A DNA stretch of 64,000 bases from Acanthochromis polyacanthus. Taxonomy: Eukaryota > Chordata > Actinopteri > Pomacentridae. A model generated the notes under the pieces. It was given only the letters and a program-made list of their open reading frames with translations, was not told where the DNA came from and searched no databases. The translations under genes were made by a program, and so were the position numbers. The DNA is taken from positions 47,283,474 through 47,347,473 of the forward strand of contig NC_067113.1 of NCBI RefSeq assembly GCF_021347895.1. Reading direction: 5' to 3'. Shown here piece after piece: positions 1 to 31,996 of this stretch. Numbering within the stretch: position 1 is the stretch's first letter; the number at the start of each line of letters is the position of its first letter.

Positions 1-336
1 TCAGGCAAGACCTTTAGAGGTTGACAACCAGGTCATGGATCTCACTTCAAATGGTCAAGAGCTGTACAACATTTTTTAAAATGTGTTTTAGTTCAGAAGA
101 AAGGTAAAAGAACCAGTAAGGTTGTGCCAGCCAGCTTTGGAGTTGAAGATGTTTTTCTTAACACTGTGTCTTTAAAATGGTATCAAATGAGTGTCACTTG
201 AATGGTACTAGTTGCTGTAAATACATCTTTTGAGTGAGTGTGAAGTTAAAAATACTATTGTAATAAATCGTTATGTGGGGACTGGAAGCTCCACTTGTTT
301 AGCGGCTGCTGTAGTTGTTAAATGGCGTTTCACTTA

Positions 337-992
337 CAGTCATAAACAAAAGTTTACATACAGACATTTTGTGACCAGATGAAACAAAAAATGTGCTGTT
401 TTGCAACACTGACCAGAAATATGTTTTAATTTGACCAAACCTACTGTCAAGCATGGTGGTGGCAGTATCATGGAAGCATGATTAAAGAGAGTTACGTTCA
501 CTTTCTTCAGGAAAAGCTGAAATCATCAGTCAGAAGTTTGGATCGTGGACAATGAGGAAATGGCTAAATCATGCTAGAATGAAGGTTTTTGACTGGCCTC
601 CACAAAGTCCTGACTTAAAGTCCATCAAGAACCTATGAACTGTAATGAATAAACAAATCTAAGTCAGAAAAACTACAAATTTAGTTTAACTTGACAATTC
701 TGTGAAGAGAAAATACAACCATCAACTTGTGGATGAAAACCTAAAGCCCCAAGCTGAGGTGAAAGTTGCTGTATGTATATTTTTGGCCAAGCAAATTCTG
801 TCATATTTTCTCAAGACCTTTAATGAATCTGTGAAAGAACTATAAAACAAGATCCTTTTTTTTTTTAAGCAACGAAGACTTTTGTTTCACTGATTCCATA
901 ACAGGACGTTCAGAGTGATAGTCATTGGGAGCTAAAGACGACCTTGATGTACATGGTCTTTACAAGTGGATGTCAATTTTCGTTCACGACTG
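337..992 (+). mobile_element. Degenerate, internally deleted Tc1-like DNA transposon
   Basis: The ends are imperfect inverted repeats (left from 337, CAGTCATAAACAAAAG; right end, reversed, CAGTCGTGAACGAAAA), each flanked by the TA target duplication expected of Tc1/mariner (335-336 and 993-994). Inside, about 440-640 still reads like the Tc1 transposase C-terminus: a KHGGGSIM-like stretch and a degenerate SPDLKSIKNL, the usual SPDLNPIENLW box of the DDE domain. At 656 bp it is about half the usual length and is broken by stops. It lies in the abcc9 intron upstream of the first exon in the window. Confidence 0.8.
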
Positions 993-1136
993 TACATCTG
1001 CCTTTATTAGCTAAAGATGTCAACTAATAAAGTTATTAATACAACTGTAATAAGGTTTCTTTTTATGTGCAACATACAGGAAACACAGTTATTGGTCAGA
1101 CTGGAAAGTCGGAACTCACTTTGATTCAAGTTGTGA

Positions 1137-9893
<8,757 letters not shown>

Positions 9894-10333
9894 AAACGCA
9901 ATCAGCCAGCGCAAACAACTGACAGACTGCTCAGTTTATTGATCTGCAACTTTTTTATCATCTTGACGAGGCGCACGAACCTGTGAGACTCCAACGAAGC
10001 CAATAGCTCACTGTTTTCTAAACGAGAAGCTTCCCTGTTGGTTCTGTGGGAGAAAAAACCTTCAGAAACGCCATCGAATGCCCGTTAGTGTGTTTAAACA
10101 AGTGGTACTTAAAACAGTGAGTCTGTTAAATAATGCCTTTTTAAGATTTGACATATCTAGGCGCCATTTAATATTCAACTGATGATTGAGTTTTTACAGT
10201 TTTCACTCTGAAACCGTAGGAATTTACCAAGCAAACTGCTCAGTGAGTTCAACACTGGAGTAACTCAAGTAATTCTGCTGTTGGATCAGTCAGGTTTCAG
10301 AGTGACAGTGGAAACTAGAAGCATAAAAATAAA
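9894..10333 (+). terminator. abcc9: Likely abcc9 3'UTR with first polyadenylation signal
   Basis: The first AATAAA after the SUR2B stop is at 10328-10333. Later AATAAA motifs also occur, so the true 3' end is uncertain. Confidence 0.45.
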
Positions 10334-11896
10334 TATTTTCAATGACTAGATCGTAGCTTAGATTGATTTTAATATTGGTTCACCTAAATCACAAACTAAT
10401 CTCAATGAAAATCTGAGTTTTCTTGACGAGATTTTCACCTTTTCAATGCAATAAGCAGTAAAGACATTTTTAGTTTCTGGTGCTCAGTGCTGAAAAGTTA
10501 GATTCACGATCGGGTGTCGCTGTGAAGTGTCCTCATTTTAACGTCTGTCTACCAAAGAAGCCTCAAGGAAAAATATCTAGTTGTGGATTATTTACAGCAA
10601 CAAAACCTGCTGCTATAGTGTAGTTAACCACAAATGAATCTCCATTCACTTCCATTGTATTGGAGTATTGACAGTAATCTCAGAGACGAATAGTTGGTGA
10701 TTTTGGTGTAACTTGATTCAGCTGCAAGATGGAAACAGATCCCATCTTTCCTGTGGTCCAGGATAAGTGATATGCTGAATTTAAAGTAGCCAACAGAGAA
10801 TAGTCATGGTTTATTTCTGGTTATTACAGTTCTGTGTCTTTACAAACTCCTGATCTGTGAGGTCATACTGGGATAGTAAAAAAATAAATTATCTGAAAAT
10901 GAGACAGGTCAATTAAGGTGAGACACTACAGGCAAAAAGGTTGTCATAGTTTGCTGTGGTCGCTTTTTAGATTTTGGGATTTTTTTCCTCTGACTTCAGA
11001 GTCAGAAATCTCCAGCAGCACTTTACAGTTTTACTCCTGACTATATTCTGAAGGTTTTCACTAAATTCACTGTTCTTATATTATTCACAGCCTGCTTTAT
11101 TGGGCATTTTTTTCCTAAAAACATGTAGTGGTTTTTTTTTTTATATATCTGTCCGATGTTTTTGGATTATTGAGGAATTTAAAGAGATATCTAAAATCTT
11201 CTTTGTAAAAACCTTTGATTCTAATATATCTACAATTCTGAAACCAGTTCAGGCCGATGTTAAGATTTATTTCCTGGAAATGATTAAGAATTATGTAGTG
11301 CCTCATTTGCATTAAGTAATCAAGTCAGATTCTTTCATGGTGATATCTTCCCTTGTAATGTCTCTCCTTAAAGAAAACTATAATTTGCTGTCAAAAAATC
11401 CCATGAAAGACCAAACCAGCAATGAATTGGTCATCTTATAAACCATCAACACAGTAGTTTGTATCACGTTAAACCTAAAACACCAAAATGCTGCCACAAA
11501 ATTCAAACAAATGCCCATCCAATAGTTATCATCCTGTTGGTTTAGTGAAAACCACCGGTGGTTTAAAGAAATAATGTAACTTTTCATTAAACCGTACATA
11601 TTTGTGATGAGGTTATAACGATTTACTTTGAGCGAACTCAACTCGAGATCCAGCTTCATTTGTTCAGTGCGAGTTGCAAAATGGAGGAAAGAAAATGGCA
11701 AGGAGTGAAGATAAGAAACCAGCCACAGAAAAACAACACAGAAAACGTCAGAAGTTTGAAATGATTTTGCGCTAAAATACTTCAGAAACTCTGCACAGTG
11801 TTTCCATCGTAAAGCCAAGCTTGCCTAGCACATTATCAGTGTTTCAACATCACAGCAAAAAACCTCTAGTTTACACGGTATTGGACTTTTTTTATC

Positions 11897-11928
<32 letters not shown>

Positions 11929-14900
11929 CGTGTATATATGTATGTCATTTATGGACAGTAAAAAAAAAAGTAGCTTCAATCAAGTTATAAAACTGAAATA
12001 ATGGAGTTTATTTTCAGGTTTTGTGGCAGTGAAAACTGTAGACTTTAAGATGGTGTAGACAATAGCTCATTAAATAGCTTGAGCTCTTTTTTATGATAGA
12101 ATTTTGAAAGTCTTTATCGTGTGTAAAAAAAAAAAAAAAAACTTTGACCATTTATATGCACCACTTTCTGTATCAGTACATACTTTTATAGCACTTCTAT
12201 TATGCAATTATAAGGAAGGGAGAAATATATTGTGTTTAAAATCTTTGCCAGTGATTTTCAACTTTGTATTGTACAGTCTCCGTCACTGGAACGGATTTTA
12301 AATGTTAATATTGTAGTTCTTGTGTATTCTGTGCCACATTTTGATGTTAAGTTCTGCCAAAGAGGTAAAACTGACAGAAATGGCAAAGTTGTTGTGGTCG
12401 CTTCATGCCCACCAGAGGAAACGTTCGTTTGACAAATGAAATCAACATCAGTGGATTTTTTGTTGCCGTTTTTGGTGTCTTGTTTGCACCTTTTCATGAC
12501 AAAAAAAAAGACTTAATTCTTCACAACGTCCTCAATCTGTCAGCAGTCACCACCAGGAGGTTGACTTGTTTGTCTTTTTTCCTAATTTTTGCTGGTTTAT
12601 GATGTCGACTTGGAAAGATTCACATCTTTGACAGCGAAATGAAACTGTCACGGTAGAAGAACTTCAAGAAAATCAAGTATTGGCAACAAACTTTGGTGTG
12701 TAGAAGGTGGAAGAAGACCAGAAACAACCCAAAATTGGCTTTTTTGCACATTAAATGCTTCATTGGGCTCTGTAAAGATTCAAATCACTGCAGAATGCAA
12801 GTACAATATTTGTCTTCTCATCAGTTCCAGAGTTTTTAAGCTGACAAATGCTTGATTTGATTGCTGCCCTGTTTTCTAGTGGTTTTCAATGATTTTAGCA
12901 TCTCCACTGTAGCTGGTATTGACTTCTGCTAATTTTCAATGTGAATCAGTCGAAAGGAGACCTGTTTTGCTCATTTCCAGCTCTGTTATATTTCTTTTGT
13001 TAGACTCTGTTGGGAGTAGTTTTTGCACAATTCCGTTTTTGCATAATTCATGCAACCCCTCAGTTCATCCTAGTCTGCAACAAACAATTAGCTGTCAACT
13101 ACTGCACAGCTATTTTGATGAGTAGTTGATTAGTTTAAGTCATTTTTTAAAGAAAAAAGTCTAAATTTTCTGATTCCAGCTTCTTCCTTTGATTCTATTT
13201 GAGAGTAAACTTAAAATCTGTTGGGTTGTGGACAAAACAAGGTATTAAAGGATGTTATTTTGGGCTTTGAGACATATTACTGAATCATTTTCACCTTTTT
13301 CTCACAATTATAGTCCAAGCAACTCATTGACTAATTAGTAATTGAAAGCAATCAAAACACTAATCCAGAAATTTACATTATTGTTAATTATAGTACTACC
13401 CTAAAAGCTCACTTTCTTCTGATTGGCTAACTTCTGGAAGCCTGCCGAGTGTCAGCAACCAGTTTTTAAGCTGCATTGTCTGTGTGTGATTTTGAGTTTC
13501 TCAAATGAACAAAGACTTGATCTGCTCGACTGCCTCTAATTCACAGATCCTGGAGGTGTGACCCAAACTCTAACCCATTCTTGCGTACCTGTACGTCATT
13601 GTCATACTGTCTCTGTAGCAAATGACCAAATAAAAAACATGACATAGAAAAATCTGAAACTTGGAATACTTTAACTCTTTAATCTTTGGCCACATTTCCA
13701 ATTAGCATCGAACAATTTAACATATATTTTACAGAAAATGACGACAAGCAAAACAGGTCTCCTTTAAACATTGATTTGTTGGGGCAAAAAAGTAGTATTT
13801 ATATTTATGTATTTAATCACACTTTGTTGTCAGATTGAGCCTATGAAGAAAAATCTATCAATTAGATGAACAGAAAAGCAACAGGTTATCTCTGACACGC
13901 TTCAGTTGATAAATACCCGAGTTAAATATGAACAAATATGAGTCCTAAAGCTAAAATTTGGTGTTTAGTTTCTGGTCTTCTTCCTCCGTCTCTCCATTCT
14001 ATCGGTTTATTTCTGTCCTACTTTAGTACAAACACTGTCGGGTGTCTCGGCTGCAGCCGCTGAACCTGCTGTCTGTCTGTCGTCATGCTTTGCTGAACTT
14101 ATCGTCGGGACAATGGACGCCAAACAGGAGCTCCTTTAACTAGAGATGGTTCAACTTGGAGGTTTTGGAGGGATGTGTTTGTTTTTGATGATGCTGAGAA
14201 AAACTTACAAGTGATCAGTCGATTCCAGTTCCTGAAAGCATTTAGCTAAAACCTAAAGCTGTAACTATTGGAACTTTCTATGGTAACAATCAATGGAATT
14301 CCAAACCCAAAGAGAGCTAGCACTTCTGTCGAGTAGTTTAGCCTTTTTAAGCTCATTGTTTTTATATTTTTGAGTCACCAGACAACTTTAGCAACTTTAT
14401 GAAGAAAGTGAAGCATCTACTGGCTAAACAGTGACATTTTTTAATCAGGAGTTGGTGGAGACCAAAGTCGAGCTCATAGGAGAGTAAATATTGCACTTAA
14501 TTAGCAGGTGGACAGATAGTTACAGATTATGGATTGAAAATATGATTTTAAGTCAGCTGTTGTGGTTTTAGCTCAATCTGCTGCCTCAAAAAATACAACT
14601 TTAAGACAGGGAAGTTTAAAGCTATTTTTTGGACTTTGAGTTAACACAGAAGTCAAGATTATACAATTATGTACATTAGAGTTTTCTATAACATTGTTTG
14701 CATGACTTAAACCATTAGAACTTTATTTTTCTGTCAAATTTTGGAAACACTCTTAACAGCGAGTACATCATTTTGCATCCAGAAGTGCAGAAGCATTTTT
14801 ATTTCTGTGTTTGTTTTCCGTTTTTGTTTTCTCGGTGTTGGCAAATGAGCAGATTTTGCACTGTTCAAGAAAAAATATACACATTTTAGTAGAGAATTCA

Positions 14901-17340
14901 AATGAAAACCACAGAATATAAGTTGGGTTAGCATAAACATCTGGAAACAGCTCATCTCTATCTGTGTACAAGTAACAAATATACCTGCCAGCACCTTTTA
15001 AAATTCATAAATTATGTTTTTATTCTCATTTGTTTAAACTGTTCAAAGAGTTTTCAGGGAAAATATGTGCCAAAATATTAAATCCTATGTAATACAGGCA
15101 ACCAGTCTTTGCCAAATTGGTTAGCAATGGTGTTTGTTTACAGTCCTCTATCTGAATTCCCAAAGGAAAAAAACATCTGGACAAAATTTGGAATAAGGTT
15201 CTGAAAAAAATAAATTATTAAACCGTTAGAACGGTTAAGATTCTTCCTGAAAATGTCATTTTTAAAGATTTTTCCAATACAAATGTGATTCAGTGTTGTT
15301 AATTTACCAAATTTAAATGAACATAGGCTCAAAAAACATACTTGGATCCCAGTTTAACTCGCTGTATTCACTGTCCAAAACTTCAATTTCCCAAACACTG
15401 AGCTCATATTCCTCCAGTCTCTCCATCACTCCTGGTTTTTCAAGTGTAGCAATAACTGATAACCTGAAAGATCTTAGATTATGAGATGAATCTTAATTAC
15501 AAGATAAGTTTCTGTAGCTGTGTTATAATCCTGATTCAGACTTTTTCTAGTCTCTGTGGGAGCGGTGCTATTGTCCCTTTTGTATTGTTGTATATTAATT
15601 ATACTTACTTAGCTTTTGGGTGAGGTTTTATAAATGAACTGTACAGAATTAGTACAAAACAGAATATTGCAGCATTTAAAATATATATCTCATACTCTTC
15701 ATCTCAATAAGCTGCCAATTTCCAGCTCCGTGGGTTTTCCAAACTTTTACTAGCTGAGATGTTTAAATTTCTTCTTTCTCCATCTTCTTCCACTGCAGCT
15801 TCTCCAAGTCCTCCTTCACCTCCTCGGTTAAAGAGTTAATGCTGCTTTTCTTCTTTTAGAAATAATTCAGCTGCCTTTTAGTGTCTTGACTGCTTTTTAT
15901 CTTCAGCTTGCTGCATGTTTGAAACCAGTGTTTTCATGCAGCTGTTGTTCACACTGCTGCCTTGTAAAATCCACAAATCATAATCATCTTTCTACAAAAT
16001 CACATTATCCTTTTTTATTGACTGTTTTATGACAGAGAAGACAGATTTGCATTTTTATTTCTCTGTATTTTAATCCTTTCCCCTCATGTTACAGTTTGCT
16101 TTCACTTTCTGCTCAAAGATTGTCTTTTTCTAGCAGATTTCAGATTTTTTTTTCTAGTTTTAAGGAAAAGACAACATAAATTTCACGTTTTAAATGCAGT
16201 AAATGGGTGCATATTTGTTTGCGTGTAACATTGTGCACTCATTGTCAAAGCTATGCAGATCAGAACGCACATCCGACTGTTGAAGAATGCAACTTCAAGT
16301 GGTTTTTAAAGGTGCAGGTCAATTTTTAAGAGGTTTTTTAAAAATTCTAAATGTCTGTACATTGTGTATGTAGTCGCCTGTATATCAAAGGGTTTTAAAC
16401 ATATGTAGAAAACTATTATGTGTGCCTAATTTCTTTTTTTTTTTACACTTGAAATAATAAAATGGTTTTGAGTGATGTGAGGCTTTTATTTGTTCTTAAA
16501 CCAGCAGCAAATGATACTGTAATCTGTTGCTTAATGGCGCCCCTTGGTGGTAAATAGGTAAAATGAATTCTGAACTGAATATAAAACCAGAAATTTATTA
16601 AATAAAATGACTTGTGATGGAAAAACTTATCAAAAAAACCCAATTAAGGTTTTCTGTTGCTGTTTTTACTGTGTTTAAATATGGCATAAATAGATACAAA
16701 TGCAAAAAAAAAAAAAAAAACTTAATTGCGTGATGTTACCTATTAAAGTTGTGCTTTATTTATTTATTGAAGCACAACAACCAGTAAAATTAAAAACTGG
16801 TTCTTTTTTTAAACTGTTTTTTTTCTTAACTGCAGGGCAAAAATGGCTTAAATGCTCATGAAAAATAACAATTATATTAATTATTTATTTGATTTCAACC
16901 ATTAGAAGTGCATTAAAATAATCTTGCAGACCGTTTTATAGCTTATATTGCCTAATTTATAAATTATTGGAGTTTCTATCTGCATTGAAAGCACAGGTTT
17001 TACGAAAAATGTGGTCTTAATGTTGCAAAATCCTGAAAGACAGAGAAAAGAAATAGCTAACATTGCATTTAAGGTCGACTTTAAAGAGGAAGATACTCTT
17101 TTTACACATGAGATTTGCCCTGAAAAGCATATCTGTAATAGCATCGATTAACATAAAATATCAAATTCTGTTATAAAATGGCAAATAAAAGAGTTAAGCA
17201 GAGATCAAGCGTGACCTAATGGCTCTAATTTTCTCTACACTTGTAGATCCACGTGTTTCTTCCACCTTTACCCCCTAAAACTTATTTTAAGTTTATGAAG
17301 AATTGATAATAGAATGTATGACATCACTATTCGTTGTTAG
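10334..17340. other. abcc9-kcnj8 intergenic spacer
   Basis: About 7 kb, AT-rich, with no coding exon I can support on either strand. It contains a (TA)n run at about 11,896-11,924 and several A or T homopolymers. A short coding-like antisense stretch at about 15,770-15,845 is discussed under rejected items. Confidence 0.7.
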
Positions 17341-17693
17341 ATTCAGGAGACTCCGATAAAGTCAGTCCTTTAAAAGCTGTGAGAAATGCGCACGGGTTCT
17401 GCAATTCCGTGTTTTCCGACTGTCCTTGAGGAGTCCTTGAAGGCAGCAGCGTCCTGGTCTGAGCGGTTCTGGACTCTGGAAGTCAAACTACGTCAACAGG
17501 AGCCTCAGAGGAGCCGGACGGAGGCGGCGCGCTGCGTTCACTCCGAAACATCCCCGAAAAGTCAACGGAGGTGAAACGACTAGTGCATCTTGGATCGTTT
17601 TCCAGCAGGTGGACATGTTGGATCCGCGCGTAAAGACGCACTGAGGACGGATTTAAAAGTACATTTTTGCTACTTCTTGAGCAGGAGAAGAAG
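17341..17693 (+). promoter_or_regulatory. kcnj8: kcnj8 promoter and 5'UTR candidate
   Basis: Base composition rises sharply in GC and CpG from about 17,385 to the ATG. A TATA-like CTTTAAAAGC lies at 17368-17377, about 320 nt before the start codon. An upstream non-coding exon cannot be excluded. Confidence 0.5.
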
Positions 17694-27355
<9,662 letters not shown>

Positions 27356-28460
27356 CATGAGGCCTCCCTGCTGCTGGCCGCCCTGCTGCTCCTGCTGGGG
27401 AAAAGGATTCTGGGTGTCGGAGTTTCTGCTTCCCTTACGGGACTCGTTCTTTCTCTGTTCCCCGCATTATTTCGACTCATGTTTCGACACGTTTACTGCT
27501 AACGTTGCTCATGTTCACCTGCATGGAGTAATGAGGTTGTTTTTCAGATTGTTTCTCTGATTCCTGCAGTTCAGCCGCACAGTTAAACCGGTCAACGGAA
27601 CATTTCAGTGCACCGACTAAAACCCACAACATGAATAACAAGATGGAGAACAACTGGCTCCTCAGCAAAGACACAAAAACACATTTAGAGTGACATTTTC
27701 TCAAAGCAAAGTCGAATGATTTATTATTATTTATATGACCCAAAATCAGTCTTTAAATCTTTACAGTGTAAACAACTTGTAAAGAAAAAGCACTTTTCAG
27801 GTACAGGCTAAATGCTGTACTTGCAGTTAGATGCATCTCAGAAAGACTGACTTGAAGGTAGTGAATATTTCTGCAATAACCTATTTTAACTTTGATATGA
27901 AAGAGTCTTCATTCTGTTAATCCTTGTCCAAAAACCAAAATTGAATTGACCATGATTCAGTGTTTAAAAGCACTTAGCTGAAAAAATCAAATGGAAATGT
28001 TAACGAGGTGAAAAATACTTGATTTTTACCAGATGGGGTCTTTAGCTGATGCGTTGCACACTTCTAAGTTATCAGAAGGTATTCAGATTAATCAAAATGT
28101 TAGTAGACTATCAAAATAATTGCCAGTTTTTGTAGGTTTACTGTAGCCTCAGGATGCACTTGGTAAAAGTTGCTTTGGTACCCCAAAAAGTTCAGCTTAC
28201 ACACTCCTGAGTATTGCAGAGCTTTAAGCCAGTGTTTAATCATCTGCAGGTGATTAGAAGAAGCTTCATTTCAAATGATCATAACAGCAGTAATTACAAT
28301 AGTCCAGTTTTTACGCCAAGTTTACTGTTTTGGGGGAAACGCTAAAGTAATGTTTTCTTACCCATTAAAGTCACAGTTTGACTACTAAACGTGGTGAATA
28401 GTGACGATCAATCACTGTACTGTAATGTCATTTTTCACTTCTGTGTTGTTTGACAATAAA
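27356..28460 (+). terminator. kcnj8: kcnj8 3'UTR with polyadenylation signal
   Basis: The non-coding region after the stop ends at a clear AATAAA at 28455-28460. From 27430 on it is repeated in duplication copy 2 (starting 33,648), where it has been joined to echdc3 exon 1 instead of kcnj8. Confidence 0.55.
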
Positions 28461-28659
28461 TGCACCAACTTTATATGAATATAGTTTCACTATCTGAACT
28501 GACCCCAGTGGAGAAATGTGCTCATTTAGTAGGAAATACCAGAAAAACTCATTTGGGGTTGACCAAGATGTTTTTTTTGTAGATCTGGAACTGATTATTA
28601 GCAATTAAAAAGATTCAGAATCTGCAGTGTTTGACTGAACCTGTAGTCGCATTTCAAAG

Positions 28660-29690
28660 AATTGTTTATTATTTATTATAAAATTAGTAGATTGACATGT
28701 GATTTATGACCATAACAAATAAAGTAAGAATTTGAATGAATATTGATTTTAACAATACACATAACATAGGATGTATTTAGTTTTTTCTCATAATGAACTA
28801 AGAATTTTTTTAATTATTATAAAAATAAATATAATAAAACACATATGTAGTATTTTTAATAAATGAACTGCAAATTTATTTCATTATTTGAATAATATTT
28901 TTCTTATAATAAAGCAAGAATTTAGCTGATTATTCATTAAAATAGTACAAAATTTATTTTTATTTATTCCAATAATATAATAAAACATGTATTATTTAGT
29001 TTTTTTCTAATAATGGAGTACATATTTAGCTCATTATCTGTTGTAATAAAAAAACAATAAACATGCTTAGTTTTTATAGTGAGTCCAAATTTTTATTTGT
29101 TTATTTTTTAATAACAAAATAAAATATGCATTTATTTTTTAAATAATAAAGTAAGAATTTTGCTTGTTTATTCTTATTTTAAATGTAAGAAAACATGCAT
29201 TTTGTAGCTTTTCTGATAATAAATATTCTAAAAGATGTTTAGTTTTTCTCATATTAAATAAAGAATTTTGATTATTATTTATTCTATTTATAAAATTTTA
29301 AAAAAACTTTATTTAATTTTTTTCTTGTAATAAAGTAAGAATTTGGTTTTATATTTATTTTAATAAATACAAAAAATGTGTATCTTCTATTTTGTCTAAA
29401 AATAAACAAGAATTTAACTAATTATTTAATCAAATTATAAATATAATAAACATGCATTTTCAAGTATTTTTCTAACAATGAAGTAAGAATTTAGCTTAAT
29501 ATTTATTCAAATAATGAATTAAAAAATCTTATTTCTGAGTACAATAAATGCTAAGAAATGTATTTAGTGTGTATCATTGAATTTCATATTTAATTATTTC
29601 AACTAAAATGCAAATAATTGCATGTGGCGTTATTATAATAAGCAAAGTAATCATTGTACTTGTACTTAATATAATAATAATAAATAGAAG
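28660..29690. repeat. AT-rich degenerate minisatellite (copy 1)
   Basis: About 1 kb built of degenerate units of roughly 60-100 bp, each with a motif like AATAAAGTAAGAATTTAGCT. No open frame. A second version lies at 35,600-36,640. Confidence 0.75.
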
Positions 29691-30080
29691 TATTTTCCTT
29701 AGTTAATATACTACTCATGTATTTTATCTGAGCTTCATTCTTCACTCAGGTTATTTACAGTCTGTGTCAGCTGAATGGGATAAGTTTTTTTTTTCAACGC
29801 TGCATGCAACAAGAGAACAGAAATGAGACTCAGCCCTCATGAAGCTCCACCCCTGACACGACTCTTCTTTTTTTTTTCCTCCTGACACAACAGGAAACAG
29901 CAAGACAGTTTGCTGTTATTCTGCGTCACAGAGAAGAGACACGTACCTGTTTTAACTTTTAACTTCCAGATTTTCCTTGGAAGCAGGAAGACAACAGCAG
30001 CACTGGGAACACTGGGAATGCTTCTGGTAATGTACTCTGTCTGCTGCTGTTAGTTCATACCAGGAGACAGGAATAACTAC

Positions 30081-30092
30081 AAAAGTGAAAGT
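30081..30092 (+). promoter_or_regulatory. IRF/PRDI-like motif before TRIM copy 1
   Basis: AAAAGTGAAAGT, 18 nt upstream of the ATG, matches the interferon-regulatory-factor (PRDI) half-site pattern and is identical in copy 2 (37012-37023). It could lie in the 5'UTR rather than the promoter, so function is inferred. Confidence 0.4.
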
Positions 30093-30109
30093 AACTCTGC
30101 ACTGACGCC

Positions 30110-31480
30110 ATGGCTTCTAGATCAGTGGAAAATCTTACCTGTCCTGTCTGCCAGAACATTTCTAAAGATCCGTTTAGACTGTCGTGTAACCACAGCTTCT
30201 GCAAAGACTGTTTGCGCAGCTACTGGGCAGAGAAAAACGATCGAGTCTGTCCAGTCTGTAAGAGGAAATCTTCGAAAGAACTTCCTACTGTTCACTTTTC
30301 GTCCGAGAAGAGCCAGCAGAGCAAAGATCCAATCTGCAATCTGCATTCTGAAAAATTTAGCTTCTTTTGTGAGGACGACCAGCAGCTTTTATGCAGCGTC
30401 TGCAGAGATGCAGGAACACACCAGGACCACACGGTCAAAGCGACTGCCGAGGCCGCTCAGGAACACAAGAAAACACTCAAGATTTCCCTGAAACCGCTGC
30501 AAACCAAACTGAGGCTGGTCCATCAGGTGAAGGGAAGCTGCCACCAAACAGCTGAGCACATCAAAGTTCAGGCTGAAGACACCGTGAGGAGGATCAAGGA
30601 GGAGTTCAGGAGGCTTCACCAGTTCCTGGAGGAGGAAGAGGAGGACAGGTTGGCTTCACTGAGGGAGGAGGAAGAGCAGAAGAGTCGGAGGATGGAGCAG
30701 CAGATCGAGGCTTTGAGTAAAGAGATATCGGCTCTTTCAGAAACCGTCAGAGCCACAGAGAAGCAGCTGAGAGCTCCAGATGTTTCCTTCCTGGACAGCT
30801 TCAAGGCTGCAGCCGAGAGAGTCCAGCAGCAACATCTGCCCGACGATCCTCAACTGCCGTGTGGAGCTCTGATCGATGTGGCCAAACATCTGGGCAACCT
30901 GAGCTTCAATGTGTGGACCCAGATGAAGGAGATGGTCTCCTACAGTCCAGTGATTCTGGATCCAAACACCGCTCACCCAGACCTCATCTTGACTGAAGAT
31001 CTCACCGGTTTGAGGCAGGCGGAGGAGAAGCAGGAGCTTCCTGACAACCCAGAGAGGATCGACCACTTCTTCTCCGTTGTCGGCTCTGAGAGCTTTGACT
31101 CAGGGTCTCACAGCTGGGAAGTGGAGGTTGGAGATAACTCAGCCTTCGTTCTGGGCGTTTTGACGGACTCCAATCAGCGGAAGGGGGTCATCTGGCCCGC
31201 ACTGTGGAGGCTGATGTTCTGCGGAGGTGAATATAAAACACTGTCGCCGCTCGACACTGGATCTGACGTGAAGGTGACGACAAACCCAGAGAAGATCCGA
31301 GTTGAGCTGGACTGGGACGAAGGACGGCTGTCGTTTTTCAACTCGGACACCAACGAACACATTCACACCTTCAAAACCACTTTCACCGACAAGCTGTTTC
31401 CATACATCAGCAGCTGGAGTCACGTCCCGATAAAAATTGCAGCGCTGAACGTTTCTGTAACAACAGAACCATGTGGTTAG
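30110..31480 (+). CDS. TRIM35/A33-like RING E3 ligase, copy 1 (456 aa)
   Basis: A single uninterrupted coding exon with a strong start context (GCCATGG). Domains: RING (C11, C14, C26, H28, C31, C34, C47, C50), B-box 2 (C76, H79, C87, D90, C95, C98, H104, H107), coiled coil about 115-240, then PRY-SPRY about 278-450 with LDP, WEVEVG and a variant LDYE box (ELDWDEGRLSFF). Such class-IV TRIM proteins act as ubiquitin ligases whose SPRY domain recognises the target; many fish members are linked to antiviral or inflammatory signalling. All zinc ligands are present, so the ligase fold looks intact. The family name is by resemblance; the exact orthologue is not determined. It differs from copy 2 by 11 substitutions and a one-residue indel. 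Confidence 0.93.
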   Translation: MASRSVENLTCPVCQNISKDPFRLSCNHSFCKDCLRSYWAEKNDRVCPVCKRKSSKELPTVHFSSEKSQQSKDPICNLHSEKFSFFCEDDQQLLCSVCRDAGTHQDHTVKATAEAAQEHKKTLKISLKPLQTKLRLVHQVKGSCHQTAEHIKVQAEDTVRRIKEEFRRLHQFLEEEEEDRLASLREEEEQKSRRMEQQIEALSKEISALSETVRATEKQLRAPDVSFLDSFKAAAERVQQQHLPDDPQLPCGALIDVAKHLGNLSFNVWTQMKEMVSYSPVILDPNTAHPDLILTEDLTGLRQAEEKQELPDNPERIDHFFSVVGSESFDSGSHSWEVEVGDNSAFVLGVLTDSNQRKGVIWPALWRLMFCGGEYKTLSPLDTGSDVKVTTNPEKIRVELDWDEGRLSFFNSDTNEHIHTFKTTFTDKLFPYISSWSHVPIKIAALNVSVTTEPCG

Positions 31481-31996
31481 AGCAGCTACTGCAGAAATCA
31501 GAAAGTTAATCAGAAAACCTTTGTTGTCTGTGCTTGTGAGTTTTCCCGTTCATTGTGTATCGATTTTGAATCGTGGTCACTTTAATTTGTTTTTTTTGAT
31601 GAGTTCTTCAAAGTCTCACAGTTATCAGGGGAAGTCATATCTGTCTTAGTGGCCTCCATGATTCGTCACTTTTTTTGCACGGTTGCTAAGTTTTTAAGCC
31701 TGCTACAAGTATTTGTTTGTGCCTTAAAAGATGCTAAAACCACACCTTCAAGCTAAAAGTCACTATAAGCCTTTATACAGAGTTATTTGCTCTATTGCAG
31801 TATATGTAGTATACAGTATGTGTCTAATCTCAGATTTTGTTCATGTAAACATGTTTTTCTAAAGCTGTCAGATGCTGTAAACATCAAACAGGAAGTGTAA
31901 ATGAACTTAGCATTAATATGGAATTTCTTAAAGTTAATTTAACTTTTAAGCTTCTAGTTTTTGTTTATTATCTTGCTTGTATCTCTTATGAATAAA
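31481..31996 (+). terminator. TRIM copy 1 3'UTR with polyadenylation signal
   Basis: The first AATAAA after the stop is at 31991-31996. The same region is present after copy 2, where the TE island begins shortly past the equivalent signal. Confidence 0.5.

Noticed and set aside
17667..17693. In-frame upstream extension of kcnj8 (TTG start)
   Set aside because: Nine extra codons without an [14 protein letters not shown] at 17694 is the conserved family N-terminus.
30122..31423. Several minus-strand frames of 60-109 codons over the TRIM genes
   Set aside because: Shadows of the conserved + strand coding exon; the same set appears in copy 2 for the same reason.
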